Assembly: GCA_029204225.1 (NCBI GenBank)
Contig: CM055108.1
Coordinates: forward strand, 11,375,782 to 11,439,781
Source of the DNA: Diphasiastrum complanatum
Lineage: Eukaryota; Streptophyta; Lycopodiopsida; Lycopodiales; Lycopodiaceae
Reading direction: 5' to 3'
DNA: 64,000 nt
The notes beneath the pieces are model-generated. The model had not been told where the DNA came from, did no database searches, and worked only from the letters and a program-made list of their open reading frames with translations. The first letter of the stretch is position 1. The number at the start of each line of letters is the position of its first letter. The position numbers and the translations under genes were made by a program. Below are positions 1-10,961 of this stretch, piece by piece.

Positions 1-1118
1 TGTACTTCAAAAGTTAGACATTATATGTCTGGTGTAATGAAGTGAGAGGTTGCTTCTGAGTCAAGGATGACCTCTTGTGTGTCAGATGTCGAGGCTGCAC
101 ACACATCTATACATAGATAGGCTGTCGAATTTCCATTGTTCGACCTTTCTTTGCCCATCTTCAAGCTTTCAGGCTCTTCGACGTAGGATGAACTGTTGCT
201 GTTCTCCCGTTTGCCTTGAGGTTGTTTGTTCCTCGGATTTTGGTAACAGTCCATGGCTGCATGACCTTTCTTGTGGCTATGAATGTATTTGATCTTCGGG
301 TTCAGCCAAAATGAATTACCTATATGTCCTTCGCATCTGCATCTCACGCACGTCTTCTTTTCGCCATCTTGCTGTCTCGACTTTTTTTTGTTCTTCCATT
401 TGCCTTTGGTGGCTCTCTCTGTCTGCTGATCTTGATCCTGCTTTCGGTCTAACTCCCTCTTAGGCTTGAATTGCTTCTTTGACTTTTCTTTATTGTTGTA
501 GAAAGCCCGATTAGAGGCATCTTTCTAATCAAGATGCTCACGGGCTTTGACTTCTTCTCGAATCTCGATCACTTCCTTTTCGAGAGTCATCTTTGGATCT
601 TTTGCTGGCAACGTTCGAGTGGTCTGGAAAGATCTTGGTAAAGCTTGCAACAAGTAGGTGAGCTGCTTCTCAGTTGATACTGCATTGTCTGTGCCAATGT
701 TGTGTAATGAGAGAAACAGATCCTTCATCTTTCTGATAAAGGATGTGAGGTCTTTGCCATCCCATCGTAGGTTCGTCAGGTAGTCTTCGAGAAGCATTAT
801 ATGGCTGCATGATTTCGTCTGAAACTTGGTAATTAATGCATTCCACATCTCTTTTGCATTAGGGAGTGTCGCGAGGTCAAGAGTTAGGCTATCTTCGATG
901 GATAAAGACAACACAGCTACTGCCTTGTTGTTTTTTTCTCTCCATTCTCGTAGCTCTTTGCCTGTAGTTGTAGGTATCTCTTCGGTGCCATCTACCCAGG
1001 GCCGTAGCCCTTCTCCCTTTAAGATGAGAGAGGTCTTCACCTTCCATGATAGGAAGTTTGACCCAGTTGAGTCAAGGATTGTGCAGATCTTCGACTGTAT
1101 GCTGCTTGTAGATGCAAT
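1..1118 (-). pseudogene. Ty1/copia gag-protease remnant, copy A
   Basis: This is the gag and start of protease of a copia polyprotein, read on the minus strand and running off the window at base 1. Gag (about 525-1118) has the UBN2-like pattern PWVDGTEE, EDSLTLDL, MWNALI and LEDYLTNLRW. Near 260-347 are two damaged zinc knuckles; HKKGHAAMDC keeps the second half of one. At about 45-75 the protease site reads ILDSEATSHFI, so the DSGA core is altered. The family ATG, seen in copies B and C before ASI-S/H-IQSKI, is ATT here at about 1116-1118. The frame is also broken near 350-520. Gag would coat the particle RNA and protease would cleave the polyprotein, but this copy cannot do either. Family assignment is firm; exact ends are not. 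Confidence 0.85.
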
Positions 1119-1306
1119 TGTTGTGAACTGCGTTCTTGAGTTTGTTTCCTGGTTTCTTGTTCTAAATGTTTGATCTCCTGGATCTGATAGCTCTGAAGCT
1201 ATATCAGAAGCTCTGATAGGAGTGAGAGGCTCTGATTAATCTCTGCAGCTCTGATAACATTGTTGTGATTCAGGTGATGATCGTATTTCAGTAGCTCTGA
1301 ATCCAT

Positions 1307-1850
1307 TGTTGAGAAACTCGGATGGAATTTGATTATTGTTTGCCAGCTTATGTCTGCTATAACAGATCTACAATCCTCCAAAGTGTAGACAGACACTATT
1401 GACCTACTTTTAATTGTTTAAGCATTCAACAAGATGAACCAATGTGCGAAAATAATGAATAAACATCTGATTACGAACAACCAACAATCAAGCATCAAAG
1501 CATTTGAAATCATTCAACATGCGCATTCAAGCTACTATATTATCAATGATCCTTTTGTAAGAGCGTTGCTGTGACAAACCACATAGCGCGTCGGCGCGAG
1601 CGAAACTATGCCTCTCATGAATAATATCAGATCGTCTCGCTTACTAGCGGACTTCTTGGACGTCGGCTCAAGGCTTAGTTCAGGTTGACACTCAACCAAT
1701 TGACAATCCAACTGATGTTCAATCCATTCTCTCATCTTCAATCTTGTAAATATAGATAAAAAGAGAAAGGGTCTATTCTAATGTAAGATTACAAGAACGG
1801 CTGATTAAGCACGTTCCAACGGTATCCAGAATGCCTTCAACATCATCCGT
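1307..1850 (-). repeat. Probable 5' LTR of copia copy A
   Basis: On the minus strand this lies just upstream of a decayed tRNA-iMet primer site (1294-1305, the complement reading GGATTCAGAGC instead of GGTATCAGAGC). It ends in ...CTCAACA, like the LTR ends of copies B and C. A GC-rich block at about 1584-1600 (CGCCGACGCGCTA on the minus strand) recurs in the copy C LTR near 27430. The far end near 1850 is a guess; I could not find a clear TG terminus. Confidence 0.55.
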
Positions 1851-1984
1851 AGAAGGTGACGTCCTCCCAGTACTTTCTTGATTTTTTTCGTACTTGGATT
1901 GTAAAGATCTACCACCTTTCGATCTTCGGGAGTTGTTTGGCTACGTGTCTTGTTTGGGCTTTGCTTTTTCTTTTAAGCTCATTC

Positions 1985-2050
1985 GGTCCTTGAACATTTG
2001 ACCTTCGCCTTCGAGTGTCTTTCAGTCATTGAACATATGGCCTTCGCCTG
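1985..2050 (+). repeat. Two-copy short tandem repeat
   Basis: The unit containing TTGAACAT-TTGACCTTCGCC occurs twice about 40 bp apart (near 1993 and 2033). It sits at the junction between the LTR of copy A and the truncated pol of copy B. Confidence 0.5.
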
Positions 2051-3524
2051 TGGGCAGCTCCCTTGTATTTTTGCAGGCTCGAATTCAAAAGTTAGCAAAG
2101 CTTTGTGGCTCGAAACATTTTGTTCCTTCAGGCACACCTTCAAATGATACAAGTTCCCTTTTCGTCTTCCTTGTGTAACAAGTGTGCTGGTGCTGGCGTC
2201 AATGACATTGCATGTTTTTCATTTGAAAACGTCACACGCATCCCAGCGTCTGCTATTCTTGCAACTGAGAGCAAGTCTTGTTGCAGTGTGGGCACAAATA
2301 GAACATCGTCTAATCGTCGGTCTCTGCCGTTTGTGTTGAGCCATAGCGAACCAATGCCATTCACTTGATGTTTTGATCCATCTCCAAGAACTATGTATCT
2401 GGATGGATTTGTACTTCGGAAGTCAGACATTATTCGTCTGGATGTAATGAAGTGAGGTGTTGTCCCTGAATCAAGGATGACCTCTTGTGTGTCAGATGTC
2501 GAGGCTGCACACACATCTATGCATAGATAGGTTGTTGAATTACCATTGTTCGACCTTTTTTCACCCATCTTTGAGCTTTCGGGCTCTTCGACGTAGGATG
2601 AACTGTTGTGGTTCTCCCGGTTGTCTTGAGGTTGCTTGTTCCTCGGATTCTGGTAGCAATCCACAACTACATAACCTTTCTTGTGGAAATGAATGCATTC
2701 GTTTTTCGGGTTCAGCCAACACGAGTCGACCGTATGTCCTTCGCGTCTGCATCTCACGCATATCTTCTTTTCGTTGTCTTGTTGTCTTAGATCTCCTTTG
2801 TCCTTCCATTTGCCTTTGGTGCCTCCTTTTGTCTGCTGGTCTCGATCCTGCTTTCGATCTGACTCCCTCTTAGGCTTGAATTGCTTCTCCGGCTTCTCCT
2901 TGTTGCTGTAGAGATCTTGATCAAAGGCATCCTTGTATCAAGGTGCTCACGAGCTTCGACTTCTTCTTGAATCTCGATCACAATTTTTTTGAGAGTCATT
3001 TCTGGATCTTTTGATAGCAACGTTCGAGTGGTTTGGAAGGATCTTGGTAGATCTCGTAGCACGTAGGTGAGTTGCTTCTCTGCTGATATGACATTGTCTA
3101 TTCCGGCATTGTGTAACAAAAGGAATAGATCTTTCATGTTTCTGATAAAGGATGTGAGGTCTTTGCCATCCCGTAGATTTGTCAGCTGGTCTTCAAGAAG
3201 CATTATTTGGCTGCGTGATCTTGTCTGGAACCTGGTAAGCAATGCATCCCACATCTCTCTCGCATTAGAGAGTGTGGTGAGGTCAAGTGTCAAGCTATCT
3301 TCGATGGATGAAGACAACACGGCTACTGCCTTGTCATTCTTTTCTCTCCATTCTTGTAGCTCTTTGCCTATAGTTGTAGGCATCTCTTCGGTGCCATCTA
3401 CCCAAGGCCATATCCCTTCTCCTTTTAACATGAGAGAGGTCTTCACCTTCAATGCTAGGAAGTTAGACCCAGCTGAGTCGAGGATTGCGCAGATCTTCGA
3501 TTGTATGCTGCTTATAGATGCCAT
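2045..3524 (-). pseudogene. Ty1/copia gag-protease-preintegrase remnant, copy B
   Basis: This is the same family as copy A but better preserved, with the ATG intact at 3522-3524 (MASISSIQSK). Gag occupies about 2787-3524 with the same UBN2 pattern. After a frameshift near 2760-2790 the frame continues through a complete first CCHC knuckle (C-V-R-C...GH...C, about 2715-2765) and a damaged second one (HKKGY). Next come protease (ILDSGTTPHFI, DSGT in place of DSGA), the VLGDGS and VARIADAG segments, and the LYHLK start of the GAG-preintegrase domain near 2120. Coding similarity fades at about 2045, before integrase. Truncation there against the copy A LTR suggests deletion or recombination between the two copies. 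Confidence 0.88.
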
Positions 3525-3589
3525 TGTTGTGAACTGTGGTCTTCAGCTTGTTTTTGATTTCTTAATCTGAATGTTCGATCTCCTGGATC

Positions 3590-3727
3590 TGACAGCTCTG
3601 AAGCTATATCAGAAGTTCTGATAGGAGCAAGAGGCTCTGATTAACCTATACGACTCTGATACCATTGTTTGAAATTTTGAGAACATAATGGTTCGATGCG
3701 ACACGAATTTCAGTCGCTCTGATACCA
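3590..3727 (-). other. Primer-binding site and ATCAGAGC-rich leader, copy B
   Basis: On the minus strand the leader starts with TGGTATCAGAGC (3716-3727), the initiator tRNA-Met primer site of copia elements. It repeats the core several more times (near 3652, 3635, 3619 and 3594) before the gag ATG. Copy A has the same arrangement at about 1192-1305. Confidence 0.75.
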
Positions 3728-3728
3728 C

Positions 3729-3870
3729 TGTTTGAGAAACCCAGATGGAACTCGATTCTGTCTGCAGGCTACTGCCTGCTAGATCAGATCTACAATCCTC
3801 CAGAGTGTAGACAGACACTGTTGACCTATGTTATAATTCGTTTAAGCTCTCAACAATTACTTGCTATACT
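3729..3870 (-). repeat. Partial 5' LTR of copia copy B
   Basis: On the minus strand this ends in ...TTTCTCAAACA directly before the primer site. It matches the equivalent part of copy A (shared block near 3785-3825 and 1360-1400, including the GTCTGTCTACAC string). Similarity stops near 3870, so the LTR is truncated. Confidence 0.6.
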
Positions 3871-4270
3871 TATTTCTTCTCTTGTTGAGTTGACATTGTG
3901 GCCACTTTTTCTTCCCCTTCATCTATCAAGTCTTGATTTGAAAGTGTCGATTGTTCAAAGGTATAAATGCTTGGTCAGGTGGGTAGTGGTTTCCCTATTA
4001 AGTTATGGCCATCCAATGTTGCTACAATGCAGCCCTTGTATCACATCTTTCAAGTGGAGCTACCACGTGGCACGTGCTATGGCTCATAATTGCTTAAAGC
4101 CGTGTGGGCCTAAGTTGAGACTCTTTCTGCTTGGGTGAATCTTGCAAAAATTCTTTCAAGTCAGTGTGCCAATACACAAGGTCTTTTGGTGGAGAATTCA
4201 GATTAATGTCCTAGATGAATTCATCATATAGCCTCACAATGTGTCTTCTCCTTCGCTTCTATCTATGTTT

Positions 4271-4317
4271 GGCTGAACAAGATTGAACATCGTTTGCCTT
4301 TTTTGTCTTGTTCAGCC
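4271..4317. repeat. 12-bp perfect inverted repeat
   Basis: GGCTGAACAAGA at 4271-4282 pairs exactly with TCTTGTTCAGCC at 4306-4317 across a 23-nt loop. Confidence 0.8.
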
Positions 4318-4574
4318 CTTGCCATCACTAGTGTTACTACCATACTAAATTGATCCAAGGCATCTTTGAACTCTCCATCTTCTTGGTTGCCTTTTTAGGT
4401 TTGGTGATAGCTTTCATTAAGCTTCCCCTCTTTATTGATGGCCTTGTGCAACTATTTGGTCCCTTAATATAATAATTTGTCAATTGGCTTTGAGATTGTG
4501 ACATTGTAGGCCAATTGTGTGAGTAAGGGCTCAACCATCATTCTGTCACTCATTGATAAGAAAATGTTTGGTGT

Positions 4575-4636
4575 GGGCCTCTATAGTGTAGGCCACTTCT
4601 TTCTACTCTATGAAGTGGCCTACACTATAGAGGCCC
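4575..4636. repeat. 25-bp perfect hairpin
   Basis: Bases 4575-4599 (starting GGGCCTCTATAG) are the exact reverse complement of 4612-4636, with a 12-nt loop. Part of the right arm (GAAGTGGCCTA) occurs a third time at about 4726-4736. Confidence 0.9.
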
Positions 4637-4852
4637 CATATCAAATAGGGTTCCTTAAGGGGGTCAAAGTTACCATCCAAGATTTAGCACTAGGAGTTGC
4701 AGCCACCATCGTAGTACATCTCTTTGAAGTGGCCTAACTTATAAGGGCAATAATTTTATTATTGATTTTCAAGTGTCTCACACCATCCTTGAAAATATGA
4801 ACGTACTAGTGTGATCGAGCCACACTATGTTTGAAGGCATGCATTAGAAGTC

Positions 4853-4992
4853 ATTGCAAGGTCCCGCAAGAGCCCTTCTTGTGGTCTATAGTGTCCTTAC
4901 CCACAAGAGCATTACTTACGGTCTCTAGCAAAGGCGAGTTCCGAGCCCTCGTAGAAGGGTGACCGCAAGGTCCCGCAAGAACATCACTTGTG
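4853..4992 (+). repeat. Direct duplication of a CGCAAGGTCCCGCAAGA-type unit
   Basis: GCAAGGTCCCGCAAGA followed by CTTGTGGTC appears near 4857 and again near 4970, about 113 bp apart. A weaker ACAAGAGCATTACTTACGGTC copy lies between them. The block is richer in G+C than its surroundings. No function can be assigned. Confidence 0.6.
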
Positions 4993-5174
4993 GTCGTTAG
5001 CGATGTTGAAAAGGAGCAGTGCCACAACCTTCACACTCAACTGCTTCCTGACTGCTCTCATGACTACAAGCCATGATCTACCTTCTTGTACTTGCATCTG
5101 CAATAATGTAAAATTGTATATAGATGATGATCACACATCAGAGACAAAATCAGAGAGACAGATGCATTTTCTTA

Positions 5175-5814
<640 letters not shown>

Positions 5815-6516
5815 TGTGAAGAATTGCCAAAAATTGGCAAATCTAGCTTGATAAAAAACCATGTAGAACTTTGTAAATATTGTGTATAATTGGGTTCCAC
5901 ACATGTAATGCCAAGATGCCATGTGGCAACCCACTCCTAATTTAGGTTAGGTCAAGTCCATAGAGTTGGTCATGTCATTTTGGTAGTGATTCCTAGTTTA
6001 TAGGACCTAAGTCCTAGATTTAAGGTGAAAATTTGACCAACTAGCTATCTACCAAGCATGACTCTAGGAAATAGACTAGGGTTTCATTTTAGGGCAAGAA
6101 GAGTGAGTTAGCATTCTTATTACATGCTGGAAAGCCACCTAACTTCAAGAAGAAAGTCGAATTTGCTATGTATTCCAAGCTCCCATAGTGAGAAGATAGA
6201 AAATTTTTGGAGCTCATTGGCAATCTCAAGCTAGTTCACTATGTACATTGAGTTTTTGTGATCCAAATGAAACCAAATCAATTTCTACTTGTTTATCAGG
6301 TTGAAGGCCGTAATACAGCCTGTATTACACACGTGTGGGCTCGGATTTCATTGTTGATCAATGCTTTTGATTGTGAATGCTTGTTGTTTGTCAAATTGCC
6401 AATCTAGATCAACTTTTTTGTGTCTAGTTTTTTGATAGAATGTTAAGCAAGCATCCAATCACTCTTGTGGATCTTTTGTAGATCTATTTATGGTCCTAAG
6501 GCACAGTACTTTCACA
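5815..6516 (+). repeat. 5' LTR of F1
   Basis: TGTGAAGAATTGCC...CTTTCACA, 702 bp. Near 6310 it holds a perfect 9-bp stem (GTAATACAG-C-CTGTATTAC) followed at once by ACACGTGTG, a G-box core. Confidence 0.95.
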
Positions 6517-6529
6517 TGGTATCAGAGCC
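6517..6529 (+). other. F1 primer-binding site
   Basis: TGGTATCAGAGCC immediately follows the 5' LTR. It is the standard copia site complementary to the 3' end of initiator tRNA-Met. Confidence 0.93.
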
Positions 6530-7313
6530 AAGTACAAGAGCATAAGCCATTGATCTAATGCAAATCCATTTTTAGCAAGTTTTGGTGCTAAAAACTAGTA
6601 TTGAGAGGGCAAGCTAGAATCTTGATTTTGGTGAGGAGATTTGATCCCAAACTTGGTAGGGGTCCAAATCCATACTATCCACATGTGTGGGAACCTCTGA
6701 ACCTGCATTTAATGCATGGTATTCATTCGATCCAAAGAAATTCAATTTGTGAGCTTTTGATGTAATTTTTGGTGAAAATCTTAGGATAAGATTGAGTGCC
6801 ATTGATTAGATTTGACATAGGGTCATGAAGTCTAATTTATCTAGGCTGAAATCAAGTCCTCTAAACTTGTTTTACAGGTCTTGAAAGTACATCAAAAAGT
6901 GTGAGGGAGATTTAGTCATGTTATTGTCCAAAAATAGCCAAAATTGACAAGATTTGATTGTAAGTAGATTTCACATCATCTTATCTTCATTCCAACTTTG
7001 TGAGGGAGTGCTAGAACTGAGATTATAAGTCCATTTGTTGGATTAGAAATCTAATTTGAGTGAAAAACTACAAGAGAGAGACCTTAGTGAGTTTCTAGAG
7101 ACAATCAAATTCATTTCTTGGCAAGATTTGTTTGAAAATAGTTTTCACTTCATCTTATCTTCATTCCAGCTTGGTGAGGGAGTGATAAAACTATGATTAT
7201 AAGTCCATTTGTTGGATTAGAAATCAAATTTGAGTGAAACACTGCAAGTGTGAGACCTTTGTGAGTTTCAAGTCAATCAAATCTATTTCTTGTTTGTAGA
7301 AGTCACTAGTAAG
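6530..7313 (+). other. F1 leader with a ~173-bp tandem duplication
   Basis: This is the untranslated leader between primer site and gag ATG. A unit beginning AGATTTG at about 6951 is repeated from about 7124, including CATCTTATCTTCATTCCA and AAGTCCATTTGTTGGATTAG. The duplication probably doubles a packaging or structural segment, but that role is inference. Confidence 0.75.
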
Positions 7314-8777
7314 ATGGGATCTGCTGGAGCATACCTTCTAGAAGCCAGTGAGAGGTTGAATTCTACAAATTATGCTATTTAGAAGGTTAGGATGGAGTCA
7401 CTCTTGGTGCTCCAAGACCTTTATGAATTCTTGAATGAAGATGAAGATGAACCTCTAGGTGCACAAGAGTTAGCTAGATACAAGAAGAAATCTAGGCTTG
7501 CACTTCATTGTGTGAAGATGAATGTGAGCAATGATTTGTTGAGAGAAGTATCAGCTTGTACTAGTGCTAAAGAGGCTTGGGAGTCTTGAAAATCAATCTA
7601 TGAGTATAGAAACACTTCTAGAGTTCTTATGCTTAGAAATCAAATTTTGCAAAGCATGAGGAGAAGTGAGGAGAGTGCACATGATTACGTACTCAGAATC
7701 AAGTCTCTAAATAGGGAGTTGGCTTCCATTGGAGAGAAGATTCATGATGGAGAGCTTGTACAAATTGTCCTTATGCAAATTTGGTCCAAAATTTTGCCAT
7801 CCAAGACACTTTGCCAACTATAAAAAAAACTTCATAGTGTATTAGTGGCTGAAGAGTGTAGGATGCTCCATGCAAAATCTAGGATGAGTTCCTTGTCGTT
7901 GCATGATGGTGATGAGAAAGCCAATTTCTCATTCAAGGGCGAAAAGAAGACCAATGGAAATAAGAAGTATCCAAAGGAGGCCAAAGAAGAGGATGATGCA
8001 TCAAGCTCAAAGGACAAGTCCAAGCAGAAATGCTTCTTTTGTGAAAAGAAGGGGCATTATGCATCTGAATGCTGCAAGAGGATAAGAGCACAAGTGGAGG
8101 AGGAAAAACAAGGAAACCTTGCAAAGGAGGAGGAGGAGGATGAAGTAGATGTATTCTTGATGGCATCTACATCCTCACCAACAAACAATAGCAATTCAAG
8201 AGACAATTGGTGGATCGACAGTGGGGCTAGCTCCCACATGTCTTGTGAAAAGGACTTTTTCTCAACCTTACACTTTCTCAATGCTTCTAAAAAGTTTGTC
8301 TTTACTGCAATTGATGAAGAGTGTAGGATAGATGGTGTTGGCACCATCTATTTGTGTCTAGAATCCTCAAAATGCATGGATTTAGAAAATGTCCTTTATG
8401 TACCATCAATCACCAAGATTATGCTTAGTGTTGATCTACTCTTAGAAAGTAGTTTGGATGTCCACTTTAAGCATGGTGTTTGCTTCATCTTGAAGAATGA
8501 TGTTTGCATTGCAAAGGGATTTAAACATGGAAGATTGTTTAAGTTGGAAGCTAGTGTTGCTTTTGAAAGAATGAGCTTGGCAAAGGAGGAGATCACTCAA
8601 GAGGAGATCTTGGCAAAGTGTGATCTTGCTTGCATTGAGGAGGAGCATCAAAAGGAGGAGGATCCTGAGGATCAGCCTCAAAGCATGAGAGTTCCAAGGG
8701 AGTCCTCAATGACAATGGTCGAGTCATCAAATTGCACGCAAATTGTCCATTCAAGTGTGCATCTTGCAAGGTGGTGA
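7314..8777 (+). pseudogene. F1 gag-protease
   Basis: One frame of 488 codons from ATG 7314, interrupted by stops at 7380 (TAG where homologues have Trp, after NYAI), 7587 (TGA) and 7821 (TAA). It carries a UBN2-type gag (about codons 20-170), a Lys/Glu-rich linker, a perfect CCHC knuckle CFFCEKKGHYASEC (about 8032-8073) and a protease site WWIDSGASSHMS (about 8209-8244), then part of the preintegrase segment. Gag would form the particle; protease would process it. The frame ends at 8775-8777. Element H at 55404 is a close relative. The only disabling changes before the end are the three stops, so loss of coding seems fairly recent. Confidence 0.9.
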
Positions 8778-9450
8778 GCATTGGAGAGTCTACTATCTTT
8801 GAATACTTTTTGGAAAGTAGTAGTAGACATGAGGTGACTTGTTTCTTACCTTTAAGATTTATGGTGTTTATTACTTTGTATGACAAGACAATGAAATGGG
8901 ATGTTTTGAAATCTACATTTGTTGTTGATAAAGCAATTTCATTGGAGAACTATTTTTGTAATAGTTTGAATAGAGTCATAAAAGATGAAACATCATTTGT
9001 ATTGGAAATCTTTGGATCCACATGCTCTATGCATGATCATTCCAATGTAAGGACCAAATATTATCCTATTTCAATGATAAGAATAATGGTAGTGTTTTGC
9101 TCTTCAAGTAAAGATTGTAGAATCTACTTGTTTTCTACCAAAGAAGTTGTCAATGGTAGAAATGTGATCTTTCAAGAGTAGAATATTTGTAAACTTGAAT
9201 AAGCACCTTTGGATCAACACTTTATTCAGTTCATTGATGGTTTGGAGTCAATTCAAGTGGAGGAGCAAGCTCAAGACCCGAGGACTCCAAGAAGAATCTT
9301 GAGTATCAAGATGGAGCCATATAGGCTCAATCATATGGATCAAGCAAGGCAAACAGTCTTTGACAACAATGTGTATGCACTTAATAGTTTATTTGATGTA
9401 TCTTCAAGTGCACAAAATGCCTTGGAATCCATGGCTTGGCATGATGTATA
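8778..9450 (+). pseudogene. F1 degenerate pol linker remnants
   Basis: Integrase and reverse transcriptase cores are absent. What remains resembles linker pieces of the H polyprotein: a CRIYLFSTKEVVNGRNVIFQE-like stretch near 9118-9178 recalls the ...SKVIMSRDVIFDE strand after integrase in H. QAQDPRTPRR near 9269 recalls PPQDARTPRTPRK in H. This indicates internal deletion of the pol core rather than descent from an unrelated element. Confidence 0.6.
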
Positions 9451-9652
9451 GTTTTTGAAGTGTGCTACATGACACATTTATGGAACATCTTATGAGAGAT
9501 CCTTTAAGAGGTGGTGAAAGATCCTTCATGGACATCATTATCTATTGGAGTCTCAAAAGTTCCTTGTTTGTAGCTGGATTTTTTAGACACTTCTAAAAGC
9601 ATTCATTCATCTAGCAAGAGAGTTGTAGATAGATCAGGCTAAATTTGAGGAG
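9451..9652 (+). other. F1 3' untranslated region and polypurine tract
   Basis: Non-coding, ending in AAATTTGAGGAG (9641-9652) directly before the 3' LTR, as expected of the plus-strand primer. Element H has the related ATTTGAGGAGGAG before its LTR. Confidence 0.75.
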
Positions 9653-10352
9653 TGTGAAGAATTGCCAAAAATTGGCAATTCTAGCTTGATAAAAAACCGT
9701 GTAGAACTTTGTAAATATTGTGTATAATTGGGTTCCACACATGTCATGCCAAGATGCCACATGGAAAACCACTCATAATGTAGGTTAGGTCAAGTCCATA
9801 GGGTTGGTCATGTCATTTTGGTAGTGATTCCTAGTTTATAGGACCTAAATCCTAGATTTAAGGTGAAAATTTGACCAACTAGCTATCTACCAAGCATGAC
9901 TCTAGGAAATAGAATAGGGTTTCATTTTAGGGCAAGAAGAGTGAGTTAACTTCTTATTCATGCTGGAAATCCACCTAATTTCAAGAAGGAAGTCGAATTT
10001 GCTATGTATTCCAAGCTCCCATAGTGAGAAGATAGAAAATTTTTGGAGCTCATTGGCAATCTCAAGCTAGTTCACTATGTACATTGAGTTTTTGTGATCC
10101 AAATGAAACCAAATAGATTTCTACTTGTTTCTCAGGTTGAAGTCCGTACTACAGCCTATAGTACACATGTGTGGGCTTGTATTTCAATGTTGATCAATGC
10201 TTTTGACTGTGAATGCTTGTTGTTTGTCAAATTGCCAATCTAGATCAACTTTTTTGTGTCTAGTTTTTTGATAGATTGTTAAGCAAGCATCCAATCGCTC
10301 TTGTGGATCTTTTGTAGATCCATTTATGGTCCTAAAGTACAGTACTTTCACA
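9653..10352 (+). repeat. 3' LTR of F1
   Basis: 700 bp, same termini as the 5' LTR. The stem near 10147 reads GTACTACAG-C-CTATAGTAC, with one paired (A:T to C:G) change relative to the 5' LTR. Confidence 0.95.
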
Positions 10353-10357
10353 TTTGC

Positions 10358-10475
10358 ATCTCTTTCATAGGTAGATGTTGGTTTTTCTACATGGGCAACG
10401 TTGGTAGAGTTGATCTATTTCTAACCAAAGATCAGGTTATGGATTTGGATCTTAATTGATCCCAAATTCTTCACA
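10358..10475 (+). repeat. F2-family LTR, right part
   Basis: Continuation of the LTR split by F1. It matches 32008-32135 (GTAGATG-TG-TTTTTCTACAT-GGCA; GGATCTTAATGATC) and ends TTCTTCACA just before a primer site. Confidence 0.85.
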
Positions 10476-10489
10476 TGGTATCAGAGCTT
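10476..10489 (+). other. F2 primer-binding site
   Basis: TGGTATCAGAGCTT follows the restored F2 LTR end. It shows that the split LTR is a 5' LTR in plus orientation. Confidence 0.9.
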
Positions 10490-10961
10490 GTGTTGTAGGG
10501 AAAGTTTAGGAAAATTGGACAAATGACATTTTGGAAGCCATAAATAGCAGAACATGTGTTTATCTCTTGATATCTTGATTTTCTATGTGTAGAATGTTGA
10601 TTTTATGGTTGATATAGGTTTCACAAATGTGAAGGAAAGCTTGATGCTACTATTGTACAGACATGGACAATACCATACTATATTTTTATGTCCATGATCA
10701 AATCTTAGTGATTTATGCAATTCTAGAATGCTAATCTTGATAAATTCTATCTTGTAACTAAATCTAGACGTGCACACCAAATTGGATCAAGATCTAAGAT
10801 CCATTAGTTTTGTTTTGGACATGTAAATTTCACACTTGATGCCTTCGAATTTTGTATCTACGGTTGTCTTCGACACCTAATGACTCATCGATTGATCAAC
10901 TGGATCTGTCATGACAAATGATCTAACACAGTGTTCCTAATTCACTAAGACTTCCGCATCA
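10490..10961. other. Non-coding, possible F2 leader
   Basis: No coding frame seen. A stretch at about 10560-10700 (TGTGTAGAATG-TGATTTTATG, CACAAATGTGAA) weakly resembles the middle of the F2 LTR, so part of another LTR copy may lie here. Confidence 0.4.

Larger units (their letters stand above)
3871..5170. other. Non-coding stretch with hairpins and short repeats
   Basis: I see no gene here. Short open frames have no recognisable domain. The stretch holds a 12-bp hairpin, a 25-bp perfect hairpin and a duplicated GC-richer segment, listed separately. Confidence 0.6.

Noticed and set aside
4519-4737. Hydrophobic 72-codon frame as a small membrane protein
   Set aside because: It spans the perfect hairpin at 4575-4636, so its sequence is dictated by the palindrome. 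No family resemblance.
5141-5160. GAGAC as a target-site duplication for F2 with GAGAC at 32136-32140
   Set aside because: The copy near the 5' LTR is not adjacent to a clear TG terminus; the offset makes a chance match likely.
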